This document shows positions 1 to 12,002 of a stretch of DNA of 64,000 nucleotides, piece after piece. The stretch is from positions 29,641,112 through 29,705,111 of the forward strand of contig OZ022345.1 of NCBI GenBank assembly GCA_963989245.1, read 5' to 3'. The DNA comes from Nansenia antarctica (Eukaryota; Chordata; Actinopteri; Argentiniformes; Microstomatidae). Positions within the stretch are counted from its first letter, which is position 1. Every line of letters starts with the position of its first letter. The position numbers and the translations under genes were made by a program. Below the pieces are notes generated by a model, which did no database searches, had not been told where the DNA came from, and saw only the letters and a program-made list of their open reading frames with translations.

Positions 1-553
1 TCCCCCTGGCTACCTCTTCTACTCCCCCTGGCTACCTCTTCTACTCCCCCTGGCTACCTCTTCTACTCCCCCTGGCTACCTCTTCTACTCCTGGCTACCT
101 CTTCTACTCCTGGCTACCTCTTCTACTCCCCCTGGCTACCTCTTCTACTCCCCCTGGCTACCTCTTCTACTCCCCCTGGCTACCTCTTCTACTCCCCCTG
201 GCTACCTCTTCTACTCCCCCTGGCTACCTCTTCTACTCCTGGCTACCTCTTCTACTCCCCCTGGCTACCTCTTCTACTCCCCCTGGCTACCTCTTCTACT
301 CCCCCTGGCTACCTCTTCTACTCCCCCTGGCTACCTCTTCTACTCCTGGCTACCTCTTCTACTCCTGGCTACCTCTTCTACTCCCCCTGGCTACCTCTTC
401 TACTCCCCCTGGCTACCTCTTCTACTCCCCCTGGCTACCTCTTCTACTCCCCCTGGCTACCTCTTCTACTCCTGGCTACCTCTTCTACTCCTGGCTACCT
501 CTTCTACTCCCCCTGGCTACCTCTTCTACTCCCCCTGGCTACCTCTTCTACTC
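1..553. repeat. 22-bp minisatellite
   Basis: Tandem copies of a 22-bp unit (tccccctggctacctcttct plus ac) alternate with a 19-bp variant that lacks three C. The array is cut by the left window edge, so its full length is unknown. It ends at the unrelated sequence ccggagtttcc. Confidence 0.95.
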
Positions 554-1519
554 CGGAGTTTCCATTGAACTTTCCTCCTCTACATTCGTCCATCTCCACG
601 TGCGCTACTATCGACAACCTGGGCTACTGGTACCATTAGATTAGGATTGATTAGATTAGGTTGACAATACCACACTACATTTGAGTTTAGGGATATCAAT
701 GTTATATATTTGTGTATGTTTTATCTTTATGTATTAAATGTTATAATTGTTCCACATTTGAGACCTGTCTTCCCTCCACTCAGTTATTCAGTCGGTGTCC
801 ATCATTTTAGTTCAATTTAGTCTATCTATAGTGTTAGAGTTTAATTTGTGCCACTAAATTGAAATAGTCCACGGGTGTGTATCCCCCCCGATACATCCTC
901 ATTCTCATACTCCCGAGTCCGAGAAAGTATGATTTGACAGGCAGCTAGACTTAATGCCTTCCCAATCAGCGAGACGTGGTTATAGAAATTAGAAATTACG
1001 TTGTTTTATTGATAAAAAGGGTAAAACTGGAAAGAGAATATAGAAAACGTACATTACTGTCGTGAAACTATTTAACACACTTCAGTTAACGTAATGTGGA
1101 GTCCGTTCATTGATCGATCGATGCAGTCCGTTCAAATAGCCATCAAAAGCTAAACTAGGCATACTTAAAATTACCAATTACATCCTCAAATCCCATTAAT
1201 GCAATTGAAATAAACATCTTAGCCTACAGTCGTAATTCAAAGTAGCAAAGGTGACTAGGCCCAGTGTGGCGCGCGTGTAGCCCTGGACAGTAGCGCATGC
1301 GAATCATGAAAGCCTATATTATTATATAGTTTGCATCTAATCATATCGGATGAGAAATAGACATTAAATGGCATATATAGGCTACACAACAGCTAATCAC
1401 CGCGACAAACTCCTATATTATATTTGAATATGATGACCGGAATTTCTCCCGTTTGTCCGACACATTGAAATCTTTCCGGACACTTTGACCGGCACCAATT
1501 TTTTCTAACGGAAACCCTG
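554..1519. other. AT-rich spacer with a possible hAT 3' end
   Basis: No coding exon is visible. The last ~85 bases (1434-1519) end in aacggaaaccctg, which resembles the terminal inverted repeat of fish hAT elements (CAGGGTTTCCGTT when read outward-in). The matching left terminus was not found, so the element is unproven. Confidence 0.3.
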
Positions 1520-1520
1520 G

Positions 1521-1711
1521 TGTGTAGGGTGTAGTGTGTAGTGTGTAGGGTGTAGTGTGTAGGGTGTAGTGTGTAGGACGTAGGGTGTAGGGTGTAGTGT
1601 GTAGGGTGTAGTGTGTAGGGTGTAGAGTGTAGGGCGTAGTGTGTAGGGTGTAGGGCGTAGGGTGTAGTGTGTAGGGTGTAGTGTGTAGGGTGTAGTGTGT
1701 AGGGTGTAGGG
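1521..1711. repeat. GTGTAGGG/GTGTAGT minisatellite
   Basis: Short tandem units of the form gtgtagggtgtagt. The array resumes at 4099-4141 after the hAT insertion, so one array was split by transposition. Confidence 0.9.
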
Positions 1712-4098
1712 CAGCGGTCGGGAACCTATGGCTCGCGAGCCATATATGGCTCTTCCGGTGACGGCATATGGCTCCCAGACAATTGGGTTGAAAAGTTTGG
1801 AACTGATTTTAAAATACTTGTGATATTGCGTAATAATACTGTGTCATTTTAAAGTAAACAGAAATTAGTTTTGAAGTTAAATTTCACGGGACTCTTCACG
1901 GGACCCATGACCCGTGACCCGTGGGTCGGGTCGGGAACCAATGTCTCGCGAGAGTGTCAGAGGTCGTTGTAAAGGTGAATAAATAAAAAACAATTTGATC
2001 AGATAGTGAACTAGCTTATACGCTTCAACCCTTGTAACGAGAAAGATGGCAAAAAGAAAAAAAGACGATGATTACCGTGCATTCCAGGCTGCGTGGACAG
2101 AGGAATTTGCATTTGTGGAGATCGCAGGATCTGCGGTATGTCTGATATGCAATGATAAAATTGCATCGATGAAATGGTCAAATATAAAGCGGCTCTTCGA
2201 TACGCATCATGCTTCATTTGCATCGAAATATCCAGCGGGGGACAGCAGGAAAAAGGCATGCGAGGAGCTACAGCGGAGAGTGCAGACGAGTCAACAGCAA
2301 CTGCGTGGGTGGACCAAGCAAGGTGACGGGAATTCCGCTAGCTTTGCGGGTGCTTTGGCAATAGTCAGGAATGGAAAGCCATTCACAGATGGCGAGTATG
2401 CCAAAACATTCATGCTTGATGTGGCCAATGAACTGTTTGATGACTTCCCAAATAAAGACAAGATAATCAAACGAATAAAAGACATGCCTCTGTCAGCAAG
2501 AACTGTTCACGATCGTAGCATCATGATGGCAAATCAAGTTGAGGAAACACAAATTAAGGACATAAACGCCGGGACATACTTTTCTGTCGCGTTAGATGAG
2601 TCAACAGATGTTAGCCATCTATCTCAGTTCAGTATATTTGCCAGGTATGCTGCAGGTGACACACTGCGTGAGGAAAGCTTGGCTGTTTTGCCAATGAAAG
2701 GGACAACCAGAGGAGAGGATTTATTCACGTCTTTCATGGAGTTTGCTAAAGAAAAAAAACTGCAGATGGATAAACTTATTTCTGTCTGTACTGATGGTGC
2801 ACCCTGTATGTTGGGGAAGAACAAAGGATTTGTAGCGCTTCTCCGTGAACATGAAAAGAGAGCCATCCTAAGTTTTCATTGCATCCTGCACCAGGAGGCG
2901 CTTTGCGCTCAGACGTGTGGCCAGGAGCTAGGTGAGGTGATGTCGCTGGTCATTCGAGTGGTCAACTTCATTGTTGCCCGAGCTTTAAATGATCGCGAGT
3001 TTAAAGCTCTGTTAGAAGAAGTTGGGAATCATTATCCCAGTCTGCTTTTACACAGCAACGTGCGTTGGTTGTCAAGGGGAAAGGTGCTCAGCCGTTTTGC
3101 AGCTTGCCTGAGTGAAATCCGGACTTTTCTTCAAATGAAAGGCGTCAAGCATCCTGAGCTAGACAACACTGACTGGCTCCTGCAGTTTCACTATCTCGTG
3201 GACATAACAGGCCATCTGAACCAGCTCAATGTGAAAATGCAAGGTATTGGAAATACAATCTCATCCCTTCAACAAGCAGTGTTTGCATTTGAAAGCAAGC
3301 TGGAAGTCTTTCTCAGGGACATTGAAACAGGTCGTCTTCTGCACTTTGTAACACTGCAACAATTTAGAGATGCATGCTTAGCAAGTGACTCCACTCAACA
3401 TCTGGATCTCCAGCAGCTAGCTGGCTTTACGTCCAATCTCCTGCAGTCATTCAAAGCACGTTTTGGAGAATTCCGTGCGCGCACTGGTCTTTTCAAGTTC
3501 ATCACTCATCCACATGTGTGCAGTGGACAAAATCGACCTGACATGCATCCCTGGGGTCTCTATGGGAGACTTTGAGCTGGAAGTTGCTGACCTGAAGGCA
3601 TCAGACATGTGGATGAGTAAGTTCAAGACACTTAATGGAGAGTTGGAAAGTCTTGCGCGACAGCGAGCAGAGCTGGCGAGGGAACACAAGTGGACAGAAA
3701 TGAAAAAACTTCAACCTGAAGACCAGCTGATTCTGAAAACTTGGAACGAGCTTCCTGTGACATACCACACAATGCAGCGTGTTAGTATTGCCGTATTGAC
3801 CATGTTTGGCTCTACATATGTATGTGAGCAGTCATTCTCGCATATGAGGAACATTAAGACCAACCTACGCTCACGTTTAACTGATGGAAGCCTCAACGCC
3901 TGCATGAAGCTCAACCTCACCACGTATGAACCAGACTACAAGGACATCAGCAAAACCATGCAGCACCAGAAATCGCATTAAAAGTAAGACATATTTAATT
4001 TATTATATGTTAAAAAATACTATATGGCTCTCAATGAAATACATTTAGAAATATTTGGCTTTTATGGCTCTCCCAGTCAAAAAGGTTCCCGACCCCTG
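1712..4098 (+). mobile_element. hAT transposon, 2387 bp, with TIRs and 8-bp target duplication
   Basis: The left end is cagcggtcgggaacc; the right end, inverted, is caggggtcgggaacc. The flanking octamer GTGTAGGG is present on both sides (1704-1711 and 4099-4106), the 8-bp duplication size of hAT elements. The target is itself a GTGTAGGG repeat, so the octamer alone is not independent proof. The element carries one transposase gene in two overlapping frames. Confidence 0.9.
2046..3981 (+). pseudogene. hAT transposase (ZBED/GTF2IRD2-like), one frameshift
   Basis: The first open segment (2046-3575) starts with MAKRKKDDD. It has a possible BED-type zinc finger around residues 32-58 (CLIC, then HH). 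RNase-H-fold motifs follow: ALDEST near D184 and CTDGAP near D250. The frame is lost near 3515-3530. The C-terminal part continues in another frame to 3981, with the hAT dimerisation region (EQSFSHMRNIKT). A single small indel therefore separates this copy from a full transposase of about 640 residues. Family resemblance is to the transposases that gave rise to vertebrate ZBED and GTF2IRD2 C-terminal genes. The protein would catalyse cut-and-paste transposition, but this copy is probably inactive. Confidence 0.85.
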
Positions 4099-4324
4099 GT
4101 GTAGGGTGTAGTGTTTAGGGTGTAGGGTGTAGTGTGTAGTGCGTGTCTGACCTTCAATGCTCTCCTTCATGGCCGGGCCAGATAATCACCGTGGTACGTT
4201 CCCCCCCCCCCCCCGTCATCACCGTGGTAACCCCATCATCATCCCCACGGCAACGGCCAGGGCTGAATGATTCTGGTTGTTTCCTTCCTAAACGCCGTCG
4301 TTAAGACTTGTTTACCTAGAGCTG

Positions 4325-4364
<40 letters not shown>

Positions 4365-4494
4365 CTCTCACAGACCTCCCCTTCACTGCAGCCCCTCGCA
4401 CACACGCGCACACACACACACACTCCTCTCAGCTCCACAGTTTAAATGTCATGCGAGGTAAACAGCCACAAGGCCACACCGCCAGCACAACAGA
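4099..4494. repeat. Spacer with GTGTAGGG remnant, C14 run and CA microsatellites
   Basis: The remainder of the split minisatellite occupies 4099-4141. A run of 14 C is near 4200. CA repeats lie at 4327-4361 and 4403-4422. No gene is seen. Confidence 0.8.
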
Positions 4495-4998
4495 ACTAGG
4501 TTCACTAGCACCAGAACTAGAACTAGGTTCACTAGCACCAGAACTAGAACTAGGTTCACTAGCACCAGAACTAGAACTAGAACTTGGTTCACTAGCACCA
4601 GAACTAGAACTACTGTAGAACTAGGTTTACTAGCACCAGAACTAGAACTAGGTTCACTAGCACCAGAACCAGAACTAGGTTCACTAGCACCAGAACCAGA
4701 ACTAGAACTAGGTTCACTAGCACCAGAACTAGAACTAGGTTCACTAGCACCAGAACTAGAACCAGAACTAGAACTAGGTTCACTAGCACCAGAACTAGAA
4801 CTAGAACTTGGTTCACTAGCACCAGAACTAGAACTAGGTCCACTAGCACCAGAACTAGGACTAGGTTCACTAGCACCAGAACTAGAACTAGGTTCACTAG
4901 CACCAGAACTAGGACTAGGTTCACTAGCACCAGAACTAGAACTAGAACCAGAACCAGAACTAGGTTCACCAGAACCAGAAGCAGAACTAGAGCTAGGT
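4495..4998. repeat. Minisatellite, unit about 21-27 bp
   Basis: Tandem units contain ggttcactagcaccagaact followed by one to three copies of agaacta. Unit length varies by loss or gain of the 6-bp subunit. The long Val/Leu-rich reading frame across it is a by-product of the repeat. Confidence 0.9.
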
Positions 4999-5187
4999 TT
5001 GCGTTGGTGGAGAGAGGGAGAGAGGGAGAAGGTTCCCTCCAGGGTGGAGACGTAGATGGTTGGTGATCTGTCTTATAGACCAGGGAGCAGGTTTCAGACA
5101 TGAGATGTGAGTTGCATCATGGTCCTGTGGTGCATCATGGTCCTGTGGTGCATCATTGTCCTGTGATGTCATGTGTTGATACTCCAG

Positions 5188-5463
5188 AACAATGTGCTGG
5201 GCTGTCTCTCTGTGTCTTCAACATGTCTGTTTGAACAATGTGCTGGGCTGTCTCTCTGTGTCTTCAACATGTCTGTTTGAACAATGTGCTGGGCTGTCTC
5301 TCTGTGTCTTCAACATGTCTGTTTGAACAATGTGCTGGGCTGTCTCTCTGTGTCTTCAACATGTCTGTTTGAACAATGTGCTGGGCTGTCTCTCTGTGTC
5401 TTCAACATGTCTGTTTGAACAATGTGCTGGGCTGTCTCTCCGTGTCTTCAACATGTCTGTTTG
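5188..5463. repeat. 46-bp tandem repeat, 6 copies
   Basis: Six consecutive copies of a 46-bp unit begin aacaatgtgctgggctgtct at 5188, 5234, 5280, 5326, 5372 and 5418. They are almost identical; one t/c change is seen in the last copy. Confidence 0.95.
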
Positions 5464-5534
5464 CGTTGGGAAGAGGTTCTCTGTTGTTATTAGACAGTCG
5501 TCTTGATTCTCATTCCCTGCCGTCCTCAGGCCAG

Positions 5535-7974
5535 ACATCAACACACAGGACAGGTCATCTGTCAGAGACATCAACACACAGGACAGGTCATCTGTCAGAG
5601 ACATCAACACACAGGACAGGTCATCTGTCAGAGACATCAACACACAGGACAGGTCATCTGTCAGAGACATCAACACACAGGACAGGTCATCTGTCAGAGA
5701 CATCAACACACAGGACAGGTCATCTGTCAGAGACATCAACACACAGGACAGGTCATCTGTCAGAGACATCAACACACAGGACAGGTCATCTGTCAGAGAC
5801 ATCAACACACAGGACAGGTCATCTGTCAGAGACATCAACACACAGGACAGGTCATCTGTCAGAGACATCAACACACAGGACAGGTCATCTGTCAGAGACA
5901 TCAACACACAGGACAGGTCATCTGTCAGAGACATCAACACACAGGACAGGTCATCTGTCAGAGACATCAACACACAGGACAGGTCATCTGTCAGAGACAT
6001 CAACACACAGGACAGGTCATCTGTCAGAGACATCAACACACAGGACAGGTCATCTGTCAGAGACATCAACACACAGGACAGGTCATCTGTCAGAGACATC
6101 AACACACAGGACAGGTCATCTGTCAGAGACATCAACACACAGGACAGGTCATCTGTCAGAGACATCAACACACAGGACAGGTCATCTGTCAGAGACATCA
6201 ACACACAGGACAGGTCATCTGTCAGAGACATCAACACACAGGACAGGTCATCTGTCAGAGACATCAACACACAGGACAGGTCATCTGTCAGAGACATCAA
6301 CACACAGGACAGGTCATCTGTCAGAGACATCAACACACAGGACAGGTCATCTGTCAGAGACATCAACACACAGGACAGGTCATCTGTCAGAGACATCAAC
6401 ACACAGGACAGGTCATCTGTCAGAGACATCAACACACAGGACAGGTCATCTGTCAGAGACATCAACACACAGGACAGGTCATCTGTCAGAGACATCAACA
6501 CACAGGACAGGTCATCTGTCAGAGACATCAACACACAGGACAGGTCATCTGTCAGAGACATCAACACACAGGACAGGTCATCTGTCAGAGACATCAACAC
6601 ACAGGACAGGTCATCTGTCAGAGACATCAACACACAGGACAGGTCATCTGTCAGAGACATCAACACACAGGACAGGTCATCTGTCAGAGACATCAACACA
6701 CAGGACAGGTCATCTGTCAGAGACATCAACACACAGGACAGGTCATCTGTCAGAGACATCAACACACAGGACAGGTCATCTGTCAGAGACATCAACACAC
6801 AGGACAGGTCATCTGTCAGAGACATCAACACACAGGACAGGTCATCTGTCAGAGACATCAACACACAGGACAGGTCATCTGTCAGAGACATCAACACACA
6901 GGACAGGTCATCTGTCAGAGACATCAACACACAGGACAGGTCATCTGTCAGAGACATCAACACACAGGACAGGTCATCTGTCAGAGACATCAACACACAG
7001 GACAGGTCATCTGTCAGAGACATCAACACACAGGACAGGTCATCTGTCAGAGACATCAACACACAGGACAGGTCATCTGTCAGAGACATCAACACACAGG
7101 ACAGGTCATCTGTCAGAGACATCAACACACAGGACAGGTCATCTGTCAGAGACATCAACACACAGGACAGGTCATCTGTCAGAGACATCAACACACAGGA
7201 CAGGTCATCTGTCAGAGACATCAACACACAGGACAGGTCATCTGTCAGAGACATCAACACACAGGACAGGTCATCTGTCAGAGACATCAACACACAGGAC
7301 AGGTCATCTGTCAGAGACATCAACACACAGGACAGGTCATCTGTCAGAGACATCAACACACAGGACAGGTCATCTGTCAGAGACATCAACACACAGGACA
7401 GGTCATCTGTCAGAGACATCAACACACAGGACAGGTCATCTGTCAGAGACATCAACACACAGGACAGGTCATCTGTCAGAGACATCAACACACAGGACAG
7501 GTCATCTGTCAGAGACATCAACACACAGGACAGGTCATCTGTCAGAGACATCAACACACAGGACAGGTCATCTGTCAGAGACATCAACACACAGGACAGG
7601 TCATCTGTCAGAGACATCAACACACAGGACAGGTCATCTGTCAGAGACATCAACACACAGGACAGGTCATCTGTCAGAGACATCAACACACAGGACAGGT
7701 CATCTGTCAGAGACATCAACACACAGGACAGGTCATCTGTCAGAGACATCAACACACAGGACAGGTCATCTGTCAGAGACATCAACACACAGGACAGGTC
7801 ATCTGTCAGAGACATCAACACACAGGACAGGTCATCTGTCAGAGACATCAACACACAGGACAGGTCATCTGTCAGAGACATCAACACACAGGACAGGTCA
7901 TCTGTCAGAGACATCAACACACAGGACAGGTCATCTGTCAGAGACATCAACACACAGAACAGGTCATCTGTCAG
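5535..7974. repeat. 33-bp satellite array, 74 near-perfect copies
   Basis: The unit starts acatcaacacacaggacagg and is 33 bp long; (7944-5535)/33 gives 73 exact steps, so 74 copies. Only the last copy shows a clear change (ggacagg to gaacagg). The period is a multiple of three and the unit lacks stops in several frames, so reading frames of more than 860 codons appear on both strands. These have no start context or domain and are not genes. Confidence 0.95.
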
Positions 7975-8424
7975 GAGTGTATTTATTCATCTTTTCTTCA
8001 CCTTAGTACAAACACACATCCACAAAATATAACACTTTTTATTTATGTCTACAAAATAGAAACAGATGATAGTGTAGTGCTTAATACTGTAGTTCATCAC
8101 GACGTCGAACTTGGCAAGATCATAGAGATCAGAGAGATCATAGAGTTAAATGCAGAAAAGAAGGTTTTATAATAGCGATATTTGAATACAGATTGAATCA
8201 GGAACTACGATAAACGACCTCGTAATTTAACCAGCAGCGTTGTCCGTCTTTAAATATCAATTTCATTTCCTAGATTTTCTCAACAACAAAATACAATCAC
8301 ATCAAAACATCAAAACAAAACTGAAAACGTGACTTGAGTCGTGGAATTTGTTGGCATGTACATGATGATGTCACGATGATGTCACAATGATGTCACAATG
8401 ATCAGCCATGTGATTGTGTTTCAG
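7975..8424 (+). other. nudt6 intron sequence
   Basis: AT-rich sequence without recognisable coding potential. It ends in a pyrimidine-poor but canonical acceptor (tgattgtgtttcag) at 8424. Confidence 0.6.
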
Positions 8425-8479
8425 ACTAAGAACATGTGGAAGTTCCCGGGAGGTTTATCAGAGCCAGGAGAAAACATCG
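8425..8479 (+). CDS. nudt6: nudt6 penultimate coding exon (Nudix hydrolase 6)
   Basis: The exon is bounded by tttcag and ATCG|GTGAGG. It reads TKNMWKFPGGLSEPGENI plus one base of the next codon. This is the start of the Nudix box (G-x5-E), which is completed across the splice in the next exon. The residues match the NMWKFPGGLSEP block typical of vertebrate NUDT6. Nudix enzymes hydrolyse nucleoside diphosphates linked to another moiety; in mammals NUDT6 is also the FGF2 antisense gene. Upstream exons were not found within 1-8424, where the intron is filled with satellite DNA and a hAT element. Confidence 0.88.
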
Positions 8480-8489
8480 GTGAGGAACT

Positions 8490-8705
8490 GAACACATCTA
8501 CACCACCCCCCCATGACCTCAACCCATCTACTACCTCCACCCCCCCATGACCTCAACACATCTACTACCTCCACCCCCCCATGACCTCAACACATCTACT
8601 ACCTCCACCCCCCCTAACCCTAACCCATCTACTACCTCCACCCCCCCATGACCTCAACACATCTACTACCTCCACCCCCCCATGACCTCAACACATCTAC
8701 TTCCT
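8490..8705. repeat. 34-bp minisatellite just after the nudt6 donor
   Basis: About five to six units of catctactacctccacccccc plus atgacctcaaca lie immediately downstream of the exon donor. Confidence 0.85.
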
Positions 8706-9532
8706 CCAGTACGCCCGTAACCCTATCCATCCACACCATCATACCAACATACATACTTTAATATCCCATCATGTGACCCTTTTTCCTATTTAATATGTTC
8801 AGATGTGTCTAACAAACTTAAACATTCTTGTTCTTAATGACAAACTTAAACATCCTTGTTCTTAATGACAAACTTAAACATCCTTGTTCTTAATGACAAG
8901 TTGACTTGATTCTTTTTATCCAAGCAGCTTGTGATACACACACACACACGTACCAATCATACACACACACACACACGTACCGATCATACACAGATGTACT
9001 TATGATACACACACACACACACACACACATAGATCCACCCTAAAGCAGCGTTATACAATACTGTACATCCCCCCCCCCCCTTTCATTTTCACAACCAACA
9101 ATATCAGTTTCCATTTCAGGTAAAGGCACTTTCACACATTATCACCATGTGTATAAAACAGCACAATGTCAAGGTATACAGTATCAGAGTTTTTTCTAAA
9201 TAAAGATATTAAACGTTAAAATATGAATTAAATAAAAATATTTCCCCTTTCTCTAACCTACACACTTTATTAGAAGTTGTATTATGTAAAGGATAGCAGA
9301 GTTCAACCTTTTAGAACTAAAGACGTTAAATTAAAACGTGTTAAAAAAGCCTCCCCCCCCCACCCTCCCCATCACACATGATCCCAGGGTGTGTTATCCA
9401 AACAGCACCATGTCCAGATGAACATACATACAGTATCAGAGTTTTCCAACTAAAATACCTTAAATTAAAACGTGTTAAACATTAAAACACCTCCCTCCCT
9501 CCCTCCCCCCCCCCTCCCCCCTCTCTTCCCAG
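8706..9532. other. nudt6 last intron: short repeats, no gene
   Basis: It contains a 28-bp unit repeated three times (about 8809-8898, aaacttaaacatccttgttc), CA microsatellites at 8936-9031, and C runs. A segment resembling itself occurs twice (near 9120-9230 and 9385-9490, containing acagtatcagagttttt). It ends in a long C-rich tract and the acceptor ttcccag at 9532. Confidence 0.7.
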
Positions 9533-9918
9533 GAGCCACGGCGGTGCGGGAGGTGTGGGAGGAGACGGGCGTGAGGTCAGAGTTCGCGGCGCTGCTCAGC
9601 CTGCGCCAGCAGCACAGGGCCCCGGGGGCGTTCGGCCTCTCTGACCTGTACCTGGTCTGCAGGCTCCGCCCCCTCTCCCACCTCATCACCTGCTGCCCCC
9701 AGGAGTGTCTGCGCTGTGAGTGGCTGGAGCTGGCCTACCTGGCCGGGGGGGGGGGCGCCTCCCCCATCACCGCCCGCGTGGCGGGGCTGCTGCTGCGGGG
9801 GCTGGAGGAGGGCTTCCACACGGTGGACCTGGGGGCCACGGACCTCCCCGCCCTGGCCCCCCCCAGGGCCGTCTACCAGCTGTACCACCGCGCACCGCCA
9901 CCAGGGGGCCGCGACTAG
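9533..9918 (+). CDS. nudt6: nudt6 terminal coding exon (Nudix hydrolase 6)
   Basis: The exon opens in phase 1, so the codon split across the splice (G|GA) gives Gly. It then reads ATAVREVWEETGV, which completes the Nudix signature G-x5-E-x7-R-E-V-x-E-E-x-G-V begun in the previous exon. The metal-binding REVWEE core is intact. Later blocks RQQHRAPGAFGLSDLY, CLRCEW and PITARVAGLLLRG match the C-terminal part of vertebrate NUDT6. The frame ends at TAG (9916-9918). The exon is far more GC-rich than its surroundings. The gene points towards fgf2, whose stop codon on the other strand lies 2.8 kb downstream, so their 3' UTRs could overlap as in mammals. Confidence 0.92.
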
Positions 9919-10009
9919 CTAGCCGAATGGTCGACCCTACCCTGGACCCTGCACCCCCCCCCAGAGCCATCTACCAGCTGTACCACCAGGGGGCGTGACT
10001 AGCTAAAAA
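9919..10009 (+). repeat. Partial duplication of the nudt6 3' coding end
   Basis: The C-rich stretch and agagccatctaccagctgta at about 9950-9982 repeat the last codons of nudt6 (gggccgtctaccagctgtac), followed again by a ccagggggcgtgactagcta stop region. This places a degenerate second copy of the C-terminal codons in the 3' UTR. Confidence 0.75.
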
Positions 10010-10155
10010 CGCGTCTGTTTTGATTCAGAGTGAGTTTCTCTGGTATTTGGTTTGAGGTGGACCAACATTCAAATAAGCATATCTTCTTCAACTACTTTCA
10101 GATTTCCATGTAGGACCATAATTTGAAAGCTGACAATCTGAAACTGAAAAACCAC
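10010..10155. repeat. Dispersed repeat, copy 1
   Basis: About 145 bp beginning cgtctgttttgattcagagt recurs as a diverged direct copy at about 11551-11712. No TIRs were recognised, so the family is unknown. Confidence 0.7.
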
Positions 10156-10718
10156 TAGCTAGCCGAGCGGTCGACCTACCCTGGACATCCCAGCCAGTAT
10201 GGGACAGTTGGCAACCCTATCCTCTTGCTAGCCTAGCGGTTGGACACACGCACACCTCAAACACCAGCTAGCTAGCCAGGCCTGAGGACAGGGCATACCT
10301 AGCCTAGCCTAGCCTAGCCTAGCCTAGCATCTCAGCACCACAGCTGGTCCATTAGTACATCAGTGCTAGACGTATTAGCACATGGATGCTAACCGTACGG
10401 ATATGTGAAGTCTATACTGTATCCCTGCCTGGAACATCCCACATGTGACTCAAACTGTTACAAGGGAAATAGCTTTTCTAGTGATAATCACTGTGGGAAA
10501 AAAATTAAAAAAATTGCACAAATCACAAGTTGCCTTTCTTGTTTGTAGTTAAACACTGACCAGACAAATGTGGACGGTGGCCATCAAGGTCCAAAATCAA
10601 ACCGTTGTACCTTCACTGAATATGTGACAGTCTGGTGAAAATGTCGGTCAAATGTTTTTTTTTTATGTGTTTTCCGGTTTTTTTCTTCATGTTACGAAGG
10701 TTTAAGTGTTGAAGAGAA
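10156..10718. other. Intergenic spacer between nudt6 and fgf2
   Basis: No gene is recognised. A short agcct run lies at 10297-10326. The region may belong to the 3' UTR of nudt6, but no strong polyadenylation signal was identified. Confidence 0.4.
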
Positions 10719-10795
10719 TGTACATATATATACAGTATATAGATAGATAGACTTTATTTGTCATTGTTACAGTACAGGTACCAAACAACGAAATG
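10719..10795 (-). mobile_element. 3' tail of a LINE/SINE (5'-truncated)
   Basis: The run tagatagatagactttatttg followed by tcattgttacagtacaggta is, on the minus strand, the AATAAAGTCTATCTATCTA-type end common to many fish retroposons. Only the tail is present. Confidence 0.45.
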
Positions 10796-11150
10796 GGGAC
10801 TTCTTAAGAAGTGGGTCAGCGCGCATGCGCAAACCGCGGAGGCGCGCTCGTGTTTCAAAACGTGCATGAAGTCTAGCGCCTAAGAACTGCATAATAGCAT
10901 AGCGCTTATGACTTAACGCAGACGGTTCTTAAAGGGAATGGCACCTGGCACGCTGATTAGGTTGATTGAGAAGACGCCCAAAACACACCCATGACTAATT
11001 TCTGGGCTTAGCGCCGGGTCTTAGGCGCCCACTACCGCACGCATAATATTAAAGTGGCCTTGACCACGCCTCCACGTCTTAAGTTTAGATCTACCGCCTC
11101 GTCTTATTGCTTAAGACTTATGAAGTGCATAATAGGGCCCATAATGTGTG
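10796..11150. other. Possible MITE-like segment
   Basis: GC-richer sequence runs from cttcttaagaagtgggtc to cttatgaagtgcataatagg. The ends share cttaag/aagtg-like motifs, but no clean inverted repeat or target duplication could be defined. Confidence 0.25.
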
Positions 11151-11267
11151 AATGGGATTCACTGTATCGCGTCCAGTCCTGCTTCAGGCTACTGGGTCAG
11201 TGACACACGGCTTGTAAACAAACGTACGTTTTAGGACGTGTTCAAAAGCCAGGACTGTGTGATCATC

Positions 11268-11438
11268 TAGTTATGTGTAGTTATGTGTAGTCATGTGTAG
11301 TTATGTGTAGTTATGTGTAGTTATGTGTAGTTGTGTGTAGTTGTGTGTAGTTACGTGTAGTTGTGTGTAGTTATGTGTAGTTGTGTGTAGTTATGTGTAG
11401 TTGTGTGTAGTTGCGTGTAGTTATGTGTAGTTATGTGT
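11268..11438. repeat. 10-bp minisatellite tagttatgtg/tagttgtgtg
   Basis: About 17 tandem decamers with a/g, t/c variation at two positions. Confidence 0.9.
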
Positions 11439-11550
11439 TTTTAGCATGTTGATGTTCTCTCAGCGTGTTGTGTTGTTATAAACATGCAGTTAGATGTTCA
11501 TAGCCATGTTCCTTCTGAGCTGCTAGCTAGCTACCAACAAGATGGTAGCA

Positions 11551-11730
11551 AACACGTCTGTTTTGATTCAGAGCGAGTTTCTACGGTATTTGGTTTGAGG
11601 TGTACCAACATTCAAATAGGCATATCTCCTTCAACTATTTTCAGATGTCAATGTAGGACCCATCATTTGAAAGTTTACAATCTGTAGTTTCAGAATCTGA
11701 AACTGAAAAATTACTTTGCCCTAGTTAAGG
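11551..11730. repeat. Dispersed repeat, copy 2
   Basis: Diverged direct copy of 10010-10155 (cgtctgttttgattcagagc start), about 1.5 kb away. Confidence 0.7.
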
Positions 11731-12002
11731 ACTTTTTCACCAAACCCTGTCACATATACGGAGAGGTAAAAGATGAGTATCTGATGTGGTGAAATACTGT
11801 TGTACAGGAGGGCTGCAGTGGACGTAGAGATGCTTAGTGACCCTGACCCTAGCCCTGACCCCTGACCCTGACCCATCCCATCATCTCAAACTAATGATGT
11901 TCAACAGGAAGGGTAATAGAGTAAAGTAGCAGCAGCCAGAGTCTAATGCACATTATATCCTTGTTGTGTAACTGCCTGCTACTGGAGGGGGGGGGGGCTG
12001 TC

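Noticed and set aside
4610..5101. Val/Leu repeat frame
   Set aside because: Minisatellite translation only.
5356..8172. Three reading frames of 865-889 codons on both strands
   Set aside because: They are produced by the 33-bp stop-free tandem repeat and have no domain, start context or conservation signal.
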